Assembly (NCBI RefSeq): GCF_052117125.1
Contig: NZ_JBQKJT010000014.1
Span: forward strand, 1 to 64,000
Direction of reading: 5' to 3'
Origin: Avoscillospira_A sp052117125
GTDB taxonomy: Bacteria > Bacillota > Clostridia > Oscillospirales > Oscillospiraceae
Length of the DNA: 64,000 nucleotides
The notes beneath the pieces are model-generated. The model searched no databases. It was not told the DNA's origin and saw only the letters and a program-made list of their open reading frames with translations. This document shows, piece by piece, positions 18,147 to 28,300 of the stretch (position 1 is its first letter; every line of letters starts with the position of its first letter). A program made the position numbers and the translations under genes.

Positions 18147-20095
18147 GGAGCGTCTCCTTTCCGTCTGGCCCGCAGATCCGTGGGCGAGGTGGTGATGGCG
18201 TTGTATTCCCGGGTCGTAGCGTGAAAAGCGATGGGGACGTGGTTATAGCCGATGCACAGCAGTCCTTCACCCCGGCGGAACCGGGTGATCTGCCGCACCT
18301 CGTCCTCGGAAAGGTTGAGGACGCCCTGGATCAGTCGGGCTTCCTGTTCCTCCATCTGCATGATGAGCTTGATGCGGCTGGAATCAAGGATACCTTTGCC
18401 GTACTTGCCGCCCTCCAGGCCGAACAGGTCCTGCATGCCCTGGGTGGAGGTGACGGCGATGCCGCCCAGGCCGCGGATGGTTTTGACCATCTCCAGCACA
18501 AACCCGGCGGCCAGGGGATTGGAGCTGGCGCCCACCAGGCTCCACAGCTCGTCGGCAATGAGGGCCGACAGGTCGGTGCCGGAGCCCAGGATCAGATCAT
18601 TGGCCACATCGGTGGCCCAGAAAATGCCGGGGAGCATGAGATCGTCGGGCATGCCGGAGGTGTCCAGCACAATGTACTTGTTGTCCAGGTCGATGTCATT
18701 CCGCTGTCCCATGGCAGAGGCGGAACCGGTGACATACCGGGCCAGGACCACCGCCAGGTGCTTGGTGTCGGGGTTTTGCAGCAGTACATCGTACCAGTCG
18801 GCCAGAATGGGCATGGTGCGGAAAGCGCCCGTTTCATCCACCACAGACTCATTGGAAAACGTGATGCCGTACCGGCGGTAGCACTCCACCAGAGAGGAAT
18901 CGAGGTGGTTTTTATCGGCGTCGCTCAAGTCCCGTTTCTGCAGGGAGTACCAGATGATCAGGCGGGAGATCTTATCGGCCAGCACCGAGTCATCACGGAC
19001 GGCCAGATCCCGCAGTCCCGCATAGGTGTCCAGGGACTTCCGGCGGATGGCCATAATGTTGGGGCAGTCCCGGGAGGAGGGGGACAGCCGCAGATAGCGG
19101 CCGCCCAGCTGCTCACACAGGGGACGGAATTCGTGGCCCTTTTTGGGAACGATGAAAATGACCCGCTTGCCCTGCTGCCGGAGACGGCCGCCGAGACACT
19201 GAAGGGCAAAGGTTTTGCCGGCGCCGGAGGAGCCGCCGATCCAGCAGTTGCCGTTGGTGTACTTGTAGTCGTCGTAGAAATCCAGGAATACCGGAGAGCG
19301 GTTATAGAGATTCAGTCCCAGAAAGATGCCGTTGCGGTCGCTGAGCTCATAGGACGCGAAGGGAAAGGCGGCGGCAATGCTGCTGGTGAGGGCGTTGCGC
19401 CGGGCCTTGCGCTCCAGGTCGGCATCCAGGTCCAGGAGGGGCAGAGCGCTGAGAAAGGCCTGCTCGTTTTTGTAATCGCAGCGGCGGGCGATCATATCCA
19501 CAGACACACACAGCTTCTCCACAGCGGTAACGCGCTGCTCCAGCAGAGCCGCGTCGGGAGCGGTCACTTCCAGGAGGGTATACATATAATAAAAGTCCTC
19601 TCCCTGCCGATTCATCACATCCTTGAGATAGAGGCCCGAATGGATGGCGCTATCCAGTTCCTCGTAGTCTTGCCGGGTATCGCCCACATCCCGCAGGCGG
19701 CTGCGGTTGACCATGGTGGTCTGGGAGATCTTGGCCAGAATCTTTTCCCGCGGCTGCCGCCTGCAGTGGAAAATCAGACTGATGCCCTCACCAGCCTCCA
19801 CCAGAGGAGCCAGCCAGCAGGAGCCCACGGTGGTGGAATAGCCGTAGCCGGTGACGTAGAGATAGGCGTGGAGCACGCCGTCCACCACCACATAGTCACG
19901 GCTTTTCGTATCCACCGTGGTGGGGGAGAGAATGTCGAGAATGGTGGTGGAGCCGGTTTCCAGCTCCGAGAGATCCGGTTTTTCTTCGCCGAACAGCAAC
20001 TGCTTGAACAGGGGCTGCTTCGGTTCCTTGGGGGTTGGCTTCTTCTTGGCCGCGGGCTTTTTGGCGGCAGCCCTGGCCGGTCGTTTTTTCTGCAT
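18134..20095 (-). CDS. VirB4/TraE-type conjugation ATPase
   Basis: 653 residues. A basic, Ala/Lys/Pro-rich N-terminal tail (AAAKKPAAKKKPTPKEPK) precedes a VirB4 N-terminal domain (about 35-280) and the C-terminal RecA-like ATPase with Walker A GSSGAGKT near residue 310 and Walker B LIADELW near 520. VirB4 is the conserved ATPase of type IV secretion systems and powers channel assembly. The ATG at 20095 is chosen because GAGGAG, formed by the last codons of the preceding gene, lies 7 bases upstream; an ATG at 20119 is in frame but overlaps that gene. Motifs look intact. Confidence 0.9.
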   Translation of the reverse strand: MQKKRPARAAAKKPAAKKKPTPKEPKQPLFKQLLFGEEKPDLSELETGSTTILDILSPTTVDTKSRDYVVVDGVLHAYLYVTGYGYSTTVGSCWLAPLVEAGEGISLIFHCRRQPREKILAKISQTTMVNRSRLRDVGDTRQDYEELDSAIHSGLYLKDVMNRQGEDFYYMYTLLEVTAPDAALLEQRVTAVEKLCVSVDMIARRCDYKNEQAFLSALPLLDLDADLERKARRNALTSSIAAAFPFASYELSDRNGIFLGLNLYNRSPVFLDFYDDYKYTNGNCWIGGSSGAGKTFALQCLGGRLRQQGKRVIFIVPKKGHEFRPLCEQLGGRYLRLSPSSRDCPNIMAIRRKSLDTYAGLRDLAVRDDSVLADKISRLIIWYSLQKRDLSDADKNHLDSSLVECYRRYGITFSNESVVDETGAFRTMPILADWYDVLLQNPDTKHLAVVLARYVTGSASAMGQRNDIDLDNKYIVLDTSGMPDDLMLPGIFWATDVANDLILGSGTDLSALIADELWSLVGASSNPLAAGFVLEMVKTIRGLGGIAVTSTQGMQDLFGLEGGKYGKGILDSSRIKLIMQMEEQEARLIQGVLNLSEDEVRQITRFRRGEGLLCIGYNHVPIAFHATTREYNAITTSPTDLRARRKGDAPCDS

Positions 20096-20099
20096 GACG

Positions 20100-20777
20100 T
20101 CACTCCTCATAGATTCCATGAACCGCCGTGGTCATGTCAAACACGCCTTCGGGCAGCTTGACACGATGGCCGGTCTCTTTGTTGATGATCTCGTACAGCA
20201 GCTTCAGGGTGAAGTCGTCGGCGTACCGGGGCTCCAGCACCTCCAGTTCACACAGATCCAGATAGCGCCGGGCTGTGTCGGCCTCCTCGTTGAGCCGCAC
20301 AATGATATCCCGGACGGTATTCTTCCGGGCCTTCATATGGGCCTCGTAGGCAAAGGAAATAAAAAACCGGTGGCGGATGGCATCATTGGCGATGCCGAGA
20401 CCGATTTCCTGGATGTTGTCCTCGATCATCTGACGGCAGTAGTCGTTTTCCTCTTTCTCTGCGTATTGGCGCATGCGCTCCACATAGTCGGAGGTGTCCG
20501 CCGGCAGCGTCCGTACCTCGATTTTCATGCTGTCCGGTGCGATCTTGAGATAGGCGGCGAAGGCAGAAATGATATTCTGCCGGTCGGCAGGGGATTTCAG
20601 ATAGATATTCACCGGCAGCACTTCCAGGATCTTTACAAAACGATTGTCCTTGGTGATGACCACACCGCCCAGAATGTTCTTGATTGGCAGCCAGGCCTGG
20701 ATGCTGTCCCGATACTGGGAACCGCCGCGGCCTAAATCCCGCACGCTGCCGCCCAGGATCAGTTCTTTCAGCTTCAT
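20100..20777 (-). CDS. VirB4 N-terminal-domain-like protein
   Basis: 225 residues. The segment from about 20 to 75 (QAWLPIKNIL, VVITKDNRFVKILEV, YLKSPADRQNII) resembles the N-terminal domain of VirB4/CagE proteins, but no nucleotide-binding motif follows. The full VirB4 encoded next has its own N-terminal domain, so this is an added, separate subunit. Its start overlaps the stop of the PrgI-like gene by ATGA, and a strong GGGGAGGTG site precedes the ATG. It may partner VirB4 or PrgI at the inner membrane. Confidence 0.65.
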   Translation of the reverse strand: MKLKELILGGSVRDLGRGGSQYRDSIQAWLPIKNILGGVVITKDNRFVKILEVLPVNIYLKSPADRQNIISAFAAYLKIAPDSMKIEVRTLPADTSDYVERMRQYAEKEENDYCRQMIEDNIQEIGLGIANDAIRHRFFISFAYEAHMKARKNTVRDIIVRLNEEADTARRYLDLCELEVLEPRYADDFTLKLLYEIINKETGHRVKLPEGVFDMTTAVHGIYEE

Positions 20778-21079
20778 TTTTTCACCTCCCCTCGATAGGT
20801 AATCCGCCGCCGGTGGCGGCGCCATTTCCACCAGATAGCCAGAAAACGGGTCAGACTGTCGTCGCTGATGCCGATGAGTCCAAAGCCGCCCAGGGGGACG
20901 ATGAGAAACAGGGTCACCACCACCTTGGGTGTCAGAGACAGGGGCAGAAAGGCCAGACAGAGGTAGAGGACCGGCAGAGTCAGAAGAACGGCTTCCACCA
21001 GATTGCGGATAGCAAAGACGCCCATGACCCGCCCGGCGTCGGTGAAATTGGTTGGGATGTAGTAGATTTCATGGTGCAT
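20774..21079 (-). CDS. PrgI-family-like conjugation membrane protein
   Basis: 101 residues with two membrane helices (about 25-45 and 50-70) bounded by short charged ends; the N-terminus MHHEIYYIPTNFTD and the C-terminal basic WWKWRRHRRR fit the PrgI/TcpE-type small membrane subunits that sit directly before VirB4 in Gram-positive conjugation operons (VirB3-like role). The start is inside the end of the upstream HTH gene. Frame choice is supported by overlaps at both ends. Confidence 0.7.
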   Translation of the reverse strand: MHHEIYYIPTNFTDAGRVMGVFAIRNLVEAVLLTLPVLYLCLAFLPLSLTPKVVVTLFLIVPLGGFGLIGISDDSLTRFLAIWWKWRRHRRRITYRGEVKK

Positions 21080-21341
21080 CGCTCGGCACCTCCACAGGCT
21101 CCAGCAGGCGGCCCGCATATTGGCGGTATGTTTCCTCCAGCTGTGCGATTTCGCTTTTGTGGTACTGAATCCAGCGGCCCAGCGCTTTTGTGACCAGCGC
21201 TTCATGGCGGCGGCTGTGACGGATAGCCTGCAGCTCCAGACGGCTCAAATGCTGGACGGAAAAACCGGTATACCGGGCAATGGCGGGCAGGGGAATGTGA
21301 TATTGCGTCCGAATCAGACGCAGTCGTGTGACAGTGACCAT
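21069..21341 (-). CDS. Small helix-turn-helix protein
   Basis: 90 residues. The N-terminal half (RLIRTQYHIPLPAIARYTG, then FSVQHLSRLELQ) has the spacing of an XRE-type helix-turn-helix; the C-terminal half is a long helix (about 55-80). It is embedded in the conjugation operon between the wall hydrolase and PrgI genes, with a 1-base gap upstream and an 11-bp overlap downstream. It may regulate the operon or bind DNA during transfer; both are guesses. Confidence 0.65.
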   Translation of the reverse strand: MVTVTRLRLIRTQYHIPLPAIARYTGFSVQHLSRLELQAIRHSRRHEALVTKALGRWIQYHKSEIAQLEETYRQYAGRLLEPVEVPSDAP

Positions 21342-22673
21342 TTACTCCACCTCCAAATAGTTGATAAAGGGAATTTTGCACCAGCCGGACCAGCCGCGGC
21401 CGTCCACCTGAGTTTTGACGACACCGTAGGTGGTGCCCATGGCCTCCACGGCGTAGCCGTTACCGATGTAAACACCGATGTGTCCCGGTTTCCACAGGGC
21501 CAGGCCCACCACCTCCGGCATGGTGGACATGTTGCCGTAGTCGGTACAGTATTGCTGGGCGCAACGGTACATCTGATCGGCGCCATAGTCGGGCATACCG
21601 TTGGTGCCGTACTGGATGGTTCCGGCGGCAGGGTCCAGCCAGCCGTAGCCCTTGATGAGGCCCACACAGTCCGTGGTGCGTCCTCCCACCCAGTTGTCCC
21701 GGATGAAATCGGCATAGCCGCCGACACCGTCGGGGTACTGTTCCAGCTTGTACTGGAACAGAGAGGGCGTCAGCACCTGGCCGAAGGTCCCCCAGACGTA
21801 GCCCCAGTTGTTTTCCCAGGCCTGGATGGCGTAGGCGGCCAGATCCAGATTGTTCTTGGTGGATGGGTCCACAAAGCCGGAAACGTCGATGGTGGTTCCG
21901 TAACTGCCGCCGTGTTCCAGACCGCCGGTGTAAGAACCATCACCGTCGTAGTCTGGTTCAAAGGGGCCAAACTGGGATTCATACCACGCCAGCGCATCGC
22001 TTTCTTTCAGAGTTTCAAACAGTGCGGCGGCCCAGGTTCGCTCTTCCTCGTCAAAGTCCAGTTCCTCCATGACAGCCTCGGGGTCATACGGGTCAAAGCG
22101 CACGGTCAGAATATTCTGAAAAACACCTCCAGCCGTTTCCAGCACCTCCAGGGTAGGGGTGTAGGTCAGCCGGGAAATGGACAAATTCTGAATGTCCGCA
22201 AGGTCCATGGTGGCCAGATCCTGCTGATGAGACACGGAGTTAATGGCGATCATCCAGAGCAGGTCCTCTTCCTGGAAGCTGTGAAAGATATTGACTTTGT
22301 CGATGATGGTGCCGGCGGTTTCGTAGTAATCCATAAGAGTTGTGACAATGGCATCGATTTTCGTGTCCTCCAGGATGTCCAGGCTCAGATAGGCATCGCC
22401 CACAGCCAGGGCTTTTTCGGTCATCTGCAGAATCCAGGGGTCTCGGAGACTGCCATAACCGAAAAACAGATTGGGAATGGCGGTGAAAATGACCATGGGA
22501 AGCGTCAGGACAATTACAAGGAGTACCATCAGAATCTTGCCAAGACGGGGGGCGGCTTCCACAGCGGCTGCTACCGCTGCACCTTTGATGCCGCCCACGA
22601 TGGCGCCGCGGGCCACACGGGCCAGGCTCATCAACCGCTCTCCCATACTGCGGCCAAAATGATTATCTCCCAT
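21342..22673 (-). CDS. NlpC/P60-type cell-wall hydrolase of conjugation system
   Basis: 443 residues. A basic N-terminus is followed by one membrane helix (about 45-70), a helical linker region (about 75-280), and a C-terminal NlpC/P60-like peptidase domain with the catalytic Cys in TTDCVGLIKGYGW (near 345) and His in KPGHIGVYIGNG (near 402). This is the VirB1-like enzyme of Gram-positive conjugation, opening peptidoglycan for the channel. AGGAGGTGAGCGCC precedes the ATG at 22673, which lies within the last codons of the VirB6-like gene. Confidence 0.85.
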   Translation of the reverse strand: MGDNHFGRSMGERLMSLARVARGAIVGGIKGAAVAAAVEAAPRLGKILMVLLVIVLTLPMVIFTAIPNLFFGYGSLRDPWILQMTEKALAVGDAYLSLDILEDTKIDAIVTTLMDYYETAGTIIDKVNIFHSFQEEDLLWMIAINSVSHQQDLATMDLADIQNLSISRLTYTPTLEVLETAGGVFQNILTVRFDPYDPEAVMEELDFDEEERTWAAALFETLKESDALAWYESQFGPFEPDYDGDGSYTGGLEHGGSYGTTIDVSGFVDPSTKNNLDLAAYAIQAWENNWGYVWGTFGQVLTPSLFQYKLEQYPDGVGGYADFIRDNWVGGRTTDCVGLIKGYGWLDPAAGTIQYGTNGMPDYGADQMYRCAQQYCTDYGNMSTMPEVVGLALWKPGHIGVYIGNGYAVEAMGTTYGVVKTQVDGRGWSGWCKIPFINYLEVE

Positions 22674-24885
22674 GGCGCTCACCTCCTGGAGCACGGTTCG
22701 GCTTGCTGGATGTTTGGCGAGTGGGCTGTTTGGCAGGCTGTTCCTTCCAGGGCTTCGCGGTATCAGGGACTACTGCCGGCCGAGGGGGACGATTCTGGGC
22801 CGTTGGCGGTTGCCGGAACGTATCACCAGCCGGTTTGCCACTGCGACTTGCGAATGAGGGTTTGACAGGTGACTGCGGAGAACTCTGCGGCGAAGCAGCG
22901 CGGGACGGTCGTTCCTGCCGAGCCGTTTGTCGGGTTGAGGCTCTGGGAGCTTGTCCTGCGACAGGAGGTGCTGTTGTGTGGCTGACAGCAGGGCCAGATG
23001 GCTGTGCCTGTGCCGGTTCGACGGTGGAGAGGACACTGCGGTGGTCTGCTTTGGGATCGGCCTGGGTGCGGCGGCTGGGCGGCGGAGCCATACCGGGGAC
23101 AGAAGCCATGGATGGGGTGGCAGCACCGGGTTCCTGCGGAGATGCGGCGCTGTGTTCTGTGTGGTGATGGGTAAACCGTGTTTCCTGAGCGGGGCTGGCC
23201 GAGGTATGTGGTGAAACCGGCGTGTTAACACGACCGGAAACAGCAGACCCAGCAGGCGGTGCGGCAAATACGGCAGAGGATGGAGAGGATGCGGTACCGG
23301 CTCCATGGATTGCAGTTGTCATGCTGCTGACCTGTTCCCGATGAGCAGCAGTGTGGGAGGCCGTGTATCGATTGGATCGGGTCTCCCTGGAATTCCCTGG
23401 GGTGGGAGGGCTGACGGGATGACCGGGCGCAAAAGCGGCAGAGGACGGCGCAGCTGTGGAACTGCCCTGGGGCGGCTGTACCACCGGTCCGTTGGAAACC
23501 ACATCCCCGTGCTGCACGACGGATGCCGGCGTTCTTGCCGCACCAGCAGAATGAGGAGACGGCACATGACTGGGAGAACGGCGGACACCGGGCGGCACGG
23601 CACTGTTTCTGCTGGGCGTGGTTTGGAAGGGGGCAGCGACCCCACCTCCAGCTGTCGGGGTGGTACGATTTGTTTGGGTATGGCTGGTTTGAGACTGACT
23701 TGCGGCTTGTGCGTTGGCGCACATACTCTGATTGCTTTGTTGTGTGGCGGTCGTATACGCTTGGGTATTGGCCTGGGTACGATTGCTGGTCTGCTGCGTA
23801 GCTGCCGCATAGGTCTGTGTGCTGGCCTGAGTGGTTTGACCGGACTGCTGGGCCGAGGCGGAATGTACCTGCGACTGGGTTTGACTGGCAGAGGTATGGC
23901 TGTTGAGGACAGCTCCGGAACTGCCGCCGCTGGGGCCGTTGTCCCGGGGTGGTACCGGACAGCCGCCTGGAGCAGTGCCGCCGCTGCGGCCGGGACCTTG
24001 ACCAGCTACAGAACTGGCTGCTGCCTTGGTCACATGGGACGACACGTTTCGCAGAACCATATATGTCAGTGCACCGGGGAACCCACGGCCCAGAGAATCG
24101 CCGGTGATGGCAGGATTCAGCCCGATGCGGGTAATAATGGCGTCGGACTTTTTCGCTACCTTAACAATGGAGAGGATGAGCACCATCCAGGGCAGCACAC
24201 TGAGACCGCTGGGTGCAGCAGCCAGGACCGACAGCAGCAGGTTCAGAAAGATCACATGGGACACCATGAGGAAACACATGGAACCGTACATCCGGCACCA
24301 GCCTTGGAAAATATCTGCTGTGCTTCTGCTGCCGCCGACGCCAAAGGCCAAGGGGGCGCAGATGGTCAGCATGGCTAGAATCAGATATCGTTCCGCCAGT
24401 TCCAGGATCAGCTTAAAGGACTGGACGATGACGATAATGCCGCAGAGGATCACCAGGAGCCACGCGGCATCCAGACCGTCAAAGGCCGACTCCGACAACA
24501 GGGAGATTTCTGCTACATCCGGCGTATCCAACAGTTCCATGACCGTGGAGGTCAGGTCCAGGCAGATCTGACAGATCTGGGGACTGGCCAGCAGCAGAAA
24601 GGAAAAGACGAAGGTACGGGTGAACAGCAGCTTGGGGTCTTCGCCCTCAAAGCCGATGCCGGTCATCATGGTTCTGGCAGCCTGAAATACCAGATTGCCC
24701 AGCAGCAGCGCCCATCCTGCCGCCAGCAGAATTTGCCGGATGACGGAAAGAATGGGAATCTGCTCCTGTAAGTAGGCAAAGTCCATGCTCATAATGTCCA
24801 GCAGGGAGGAGGAAAAATGCTCCCAGCACTCCAGGATCAGACCGTAGAGCCATTCGGCAAAGCCCTGGAAGATCAATTCAAGCAA
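22663..24885 (-). CDS. VirB6/TrbL-like conjugation membrane protein with long S/T/Q-rich tail
   Basis: 740 residues. Residues 1-270 hold about six membrane helices and match the TrbL/VirB6-like channel subunits of Firmicutes elements. From about residue 290 to the end the protein is low-complexity: Ser, Thr, Gln, Ala and Pro-rich, with tandem-like QTYAAATQQ / QAYTTATQQ units. The start codon is TTG at 24885, set by AGGAGG 7 bases upstream. The tail probably extends into the cytoplasm or wall. Its disorder suggests a flexible spacer or a binding platform. Confidence 0.8.
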   Translation of the reverse strand: MLELIFQGFAEWLYGLILECWEHFSSSLLDIMSMDFAYLQEQIPILSVIRQILLAAGWALLLGNLVFQAARTMMTGIGFEGEDPKLLFTRTFVFSFLLLASPQICQICLDLTSTVMELLDTPDVAEISLLSESAFDGLDAAWLLVILCGIIVIVQSFKLILELAERYLILAMLTICAPLAFGVGGSRSTADIFQGWCRMYGSMCFLMVSHVIFLNLLLSVLAAAPSGLSVLPWMVLILSIVKVAKKSDAIITRIGLNPAITGDSLGRGFPGALTYMVLRNVSSHVTKAAASSVAGQGPGRSGGTAPGGCPVPPRDNGPSGGSSGAVLNSHTSASQTQSQVHSASAQQSGQTTQASTQTYAAATQQTSNRTQANTQAYTTATQQSNQSMCANAQAASQSQTSHTQTNRTTPTAGGGVAAPFQTTPSRNSAVPPGVRRSPSHVPSPHSAGAARTPASVVQHGDVVSNGPVVQPPQGSSTAAPSSAAFAPGHPVSPPTPGNSRETRSNRYTASHTAAHREQVSSMTTAIHGAGTASSPSSAVFAAPPAGSAVSGRVNTPVSPHTSASPAQETRFTHHHTEHSAASPQEPGAATPSMASVPGMAPPPSRRTQADPKADHRSVLSTVEPAQAQPSGPAVSHTTAPPVAGQAPRASTRQTARQERPSRAASPQSSPQSPVKPSFASRSGKPAGDTFRQPPTAQNRPPRPAVVPDTAKPWKEQPAKQPTRQTSSKPNRAPGGERHGR

Positions 24886-24921
24886 TGGGTGGCCTCCTTT
24901 CCACCGGAATGGCTGATGCGG

Positions 24922-25263
24922 TCACGGGGTAAGGGTGGCCAGACCATCAAACAGGGGAACGACATAGGCGATAAAAGCGCCAATGCCGTTGATGATGGCC
25001 CAGGCGATCCAGATGCGTTTGAGCCAGTCCCAGGCCTGGTCGACCTTGTGCTGGTTGTTGGACAGTTTGGCGCCCACCACGGCCACCGCCGACATCAGAC
25101 CTGCCAGTACGGTGCTGATACCGGCAATTTTGCCGTAAACGTCTACAATGATGGTGTTGGCCACCGTCCACATATCTTCGGCGGCTGCGGCCGGAACAAC
25201 TGCCAGGGAGAGAAGCAGCGTCAGTGCCAGCAGGATGCGATAGGAACGAAATAATTTATTCAA
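24922..25263 (-). CDS. VirB2/TrbC-like pilin-type subunit
   Basis: 113 residues. A signal peptide (hydrophobic 9-24, ending PAAAAED) is followed by two hydrophobic helices (about 35-58 and 78-100) separated by a short basic loop (NNQHKVDQAWDWLKR), the layout of VirB2-type pilins. The start is TTG at 25263: GAGGAGG lies 7 bases upstream, while in-frame upstream codons overlap the hairpin terminator. It follows the giant Cna_B gene after a strong intrinsic terminator, so its level may be set by read-through. Confidence 0.7.
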   Translation of the reverse strand: MNKLFRSYRILLALTLLLSLAVVPAAAAEDMWTVANTIIVDVYGKIAGISTVLAGLMSAVAVVGAKLSNNQHKVDQAWDWLKRIWIAWAIINGIGAFIAYVVPLFDGLATLTP

Positions 25264-25282
25264 GTAAAGACCTCCTCTATAA

Positions 25283-25315
25283 AAACAGGGTAACGGTGGA
25301 CCCGTTACCCTGTTT
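25283..25315 (-). terminator. Intrinsic terminator between Cna_B gene and pilin gene
   Basis: A perfect 14-bp stem (25283-25296 with 25302-25315) and 5-base loop are followed on the minus strand by five T residues. It ends just before the GAGGAGG site of the pilin gene, leaving no room for a promoter between them. Confidence 0.85.
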
Positions 25316-25322
25316 GGTTGTG

Positions 25323-28300
25323 TCAATAGCCGGTTTGCGGCAGTGTCGGTTTGGGGGTGGAACTCAGATTGCGGACAATGGTCACCCAGGCGGTGTTGCC
25401 GGTCTCCCAGGTGCCAAGGTACTGTCCGCCGGCGTCGGCCCGGTTGGTGACATAATAGCCGTTGGTAGCCTGGGGGCTGACAGAGACGATAAGCATGGGT
25501 TTAGACATAGACTGGAATCCAGCGGGTACTGTGCCAAAGTCAAAATACACATCAGTGACCACTTCACCCTGCATCAAGGGCAGAGCGTTGAGGGAGAAGC
25601 TGTAGGTGTTGGTTGTCAGCAGATTGCTGGCCAGAACCCGATAGCCGTTATAATTGGTTTTGTACAGCACCTGGTATGTCAATCGCTGATTGTAGGTTCC
25701 GGTGATGAGGGTAGAGGCGCTGGTAATATCGTAGGGAAGCTTATCATGCCAGAAAAAATTGCTCAGCGCCACGTTGGAGCCGTTGGCCACGGTAAACTGG
25801 TACGTTATCTTACTGCCGGCCAGCACTTCCTTTGGCCCTGTTTTCACGATGGTCACATCCAGTTCTGCCGGGTCATTGTAGGCTGCCAGCTTGAGGATCT
25901 GACCGGCGTATTCCAGCGTCACATCAAACGTCTGATCGGACAGCTGGTAGTATGCCGGAGCCGTTACCTCCCGAACCAGATAGCGACCCAGGGGCAGGGG
26001 ATCCGAGGCCGCCACGCCGCGGGCGTCCGTGGTGATATAGTCCACAACAGCGCCGCTGCGTTCCTGCACGATCTCAAAGACCGCCCCGGACAGCGTTGTG
26101 CCGGCTGCTTCCCCCGTGACCGGGTTGGCGCTGCCGGCATATTTTGTGATCTGGATTTGTCCCGTAATGGGTGTGTTTTCCCACTCAACCAGGGTCGTTT
26201 CACCAGACTTTACATTGACGGTCTTGCGCTGAGTATCGAGAATGTAACCCTCGTTCTCCAGCTCCCGCAGATAGTAGCGGCCCGATTCCAGATTCTCGAT
26301 GTAGACATATCCCTGGTCATCGCTGGTGTACTGTCCAATGGGGTTATTGCCCTCGTCATACAGCAGGAACGTCACCCCGTAGATTCCCTTGCCGGTGGTA
26401 CTGTCGGTCTTATGGATGATAATGCCCGACATGGCCGTATTGGTAATGGTCAGCTTACTGGTTTTGCCGTTCTTTACCTCAAAGTAATGGGGCGTATTGT
26501 CCAGTTTATAGCCCTCCGGGGCCTCGATCTCCACGGCATAGTAGGAGCCATCCTCCAGAGACAGGAAAACACGGCCATTTTCATCGGTGGTCACAGTGTC
26601 TACCAGGGCGTCATCCATCTTGCGAATCTCAAATGTGGCGTTACCCAAACGTTCCGTTTTATCCGCTGCATCCACCTTGATGATCTCCACGCCGCCCACC
26701 GGGTCGTTGTAGAACGTGAGGGTCTGCGTATCATTGGGGTTCACAACGACCGTCTGCGTGCGGGTTTCTTCATGGATGGTGTAGCCCTCAATGGTTTTGG
26801 TTTCGGTCACGACGATGGTGCCGGTCAGACCAGACAGAATAATTTGGCCATTCGTGTCTGTCCGGTATAGGCCCTTGCTGGACAGGGTGCCGCCTTCGGC
26901 ATCCACATAGGAGCCGTCCGAGTACGTCAGCTCAAACTCGACGCCTTCCAACGGGGCCTTGGTGACGGAATCCAGCTTATTGATAATAAGATTGCCCTTG
27001 GGTTGGTTGCGGAACTCCAATGTCACCGTTTTGCCGGATTTGATTTTGACAGTCTGAGGCGTGTTATCCAGCAAATAGCCGTCCCTGGCCCTGGTTTCCT
27101 TGACTACCAGTGTCGTGCCAGGGTCGATATCCTCAATAAGAATCGTACCGGCGCTGTCGGTGACAAACTTGCCGTTGGCATCGCCCACCACGGTGCCGTC
27201 GCTGGTGGTGACCATGAACTCCACATCACTGAGCGGTTCACGGGTCTCACTGTCAATTTTTTTGATTAAAAGACTACCATTGGGAGAGTTGCCGAAATAG
27301 AGCTGCACTACATCCTGCTCCTTGCCGGAGATAAAAACGGTCTGGGGTGCGGTATCGATGACATGACCATCGGGCGCGGCGATTTCCTCCACGACGTAGG
27401 TGCCAGCCTCCAGGCCGGTGACGGTAAAGCTGCCGTTGGCGCTGGTCTTATAGGTACCGATGACGGTGCCGCCGCTGCCGGACGTACCGCCCAGGTACTT
27501 GACCTGGAATACCGCGCCCTCCAGGGCCTCGCCGGTCTTGGAATCAAACTTCCAGACAATCAACGCAGACAGGGGCGTATTTTCGAAAATTAATTCCACC
27601 GCTTTATCATTGTCTACATAAATGATCTGCTCAGAGGGATCGCGGAGCGCGTAGCCCGTGGGCGGCTCGACTTCCACCACCTTGTACCAACCGGTATCCA
27701 GCTTGTCCAGGAAGATTTCGCCGTTCTCGTCGGTGTAGTAGTAGTTCTGGTCCAGCTTTTGGAATGTGCCGTCCTCGGTATTGTCCTTGGACACCCAAAG
27801 CTCAAACTTTGCGCCTTTCAGGGGATTGCCGGTAACAGAATCAATCTTGCGGATGGTCAGTCCCGGCTTTTTCTCGTTCTCAATGGTGATCTCCGTCACC
27901 TTGCCGGGCCGCAGATAGACCTCATGGGGCGTGGAATCGAGAATGTAGCCGTCCGGGGCTTGAATTTCTGTGACGATGTAATAGCCCTCGTCCAGATGGA
28001 CGTTTTCAATGGTGATGGAGCCATCCGGGCCGACGGGGAAATCACCGATTTTTACGCCTGCCTTGGTCTTGACCTCAAAGATGGCTCCCGTCAGAGCGTT
28101 GCCATTGATGTCTACTTTGTGGATGGTAAGCGTAGGCCGCTTGTAGTTCTGGAACTGCACGGTGGCGTCCCGGTTCGGCTCCAGGGTGATTTGCTGGGGC
28201 GTGGTGTCCAGAATGTAGCCCTCCGGGACACTCTGCTCCGTGACGGTGTAAACACCGGGCAGCAGGTTCTCGATGGTCACAGTGCCATCCTCGCCGGTGG

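Noticed and set aside
18119..20161. A 680-codon plus-strand open frame
   Set aside because: Exactly antisense to VirB4, with low-information Gly/Val/His-rich text and no start signal.
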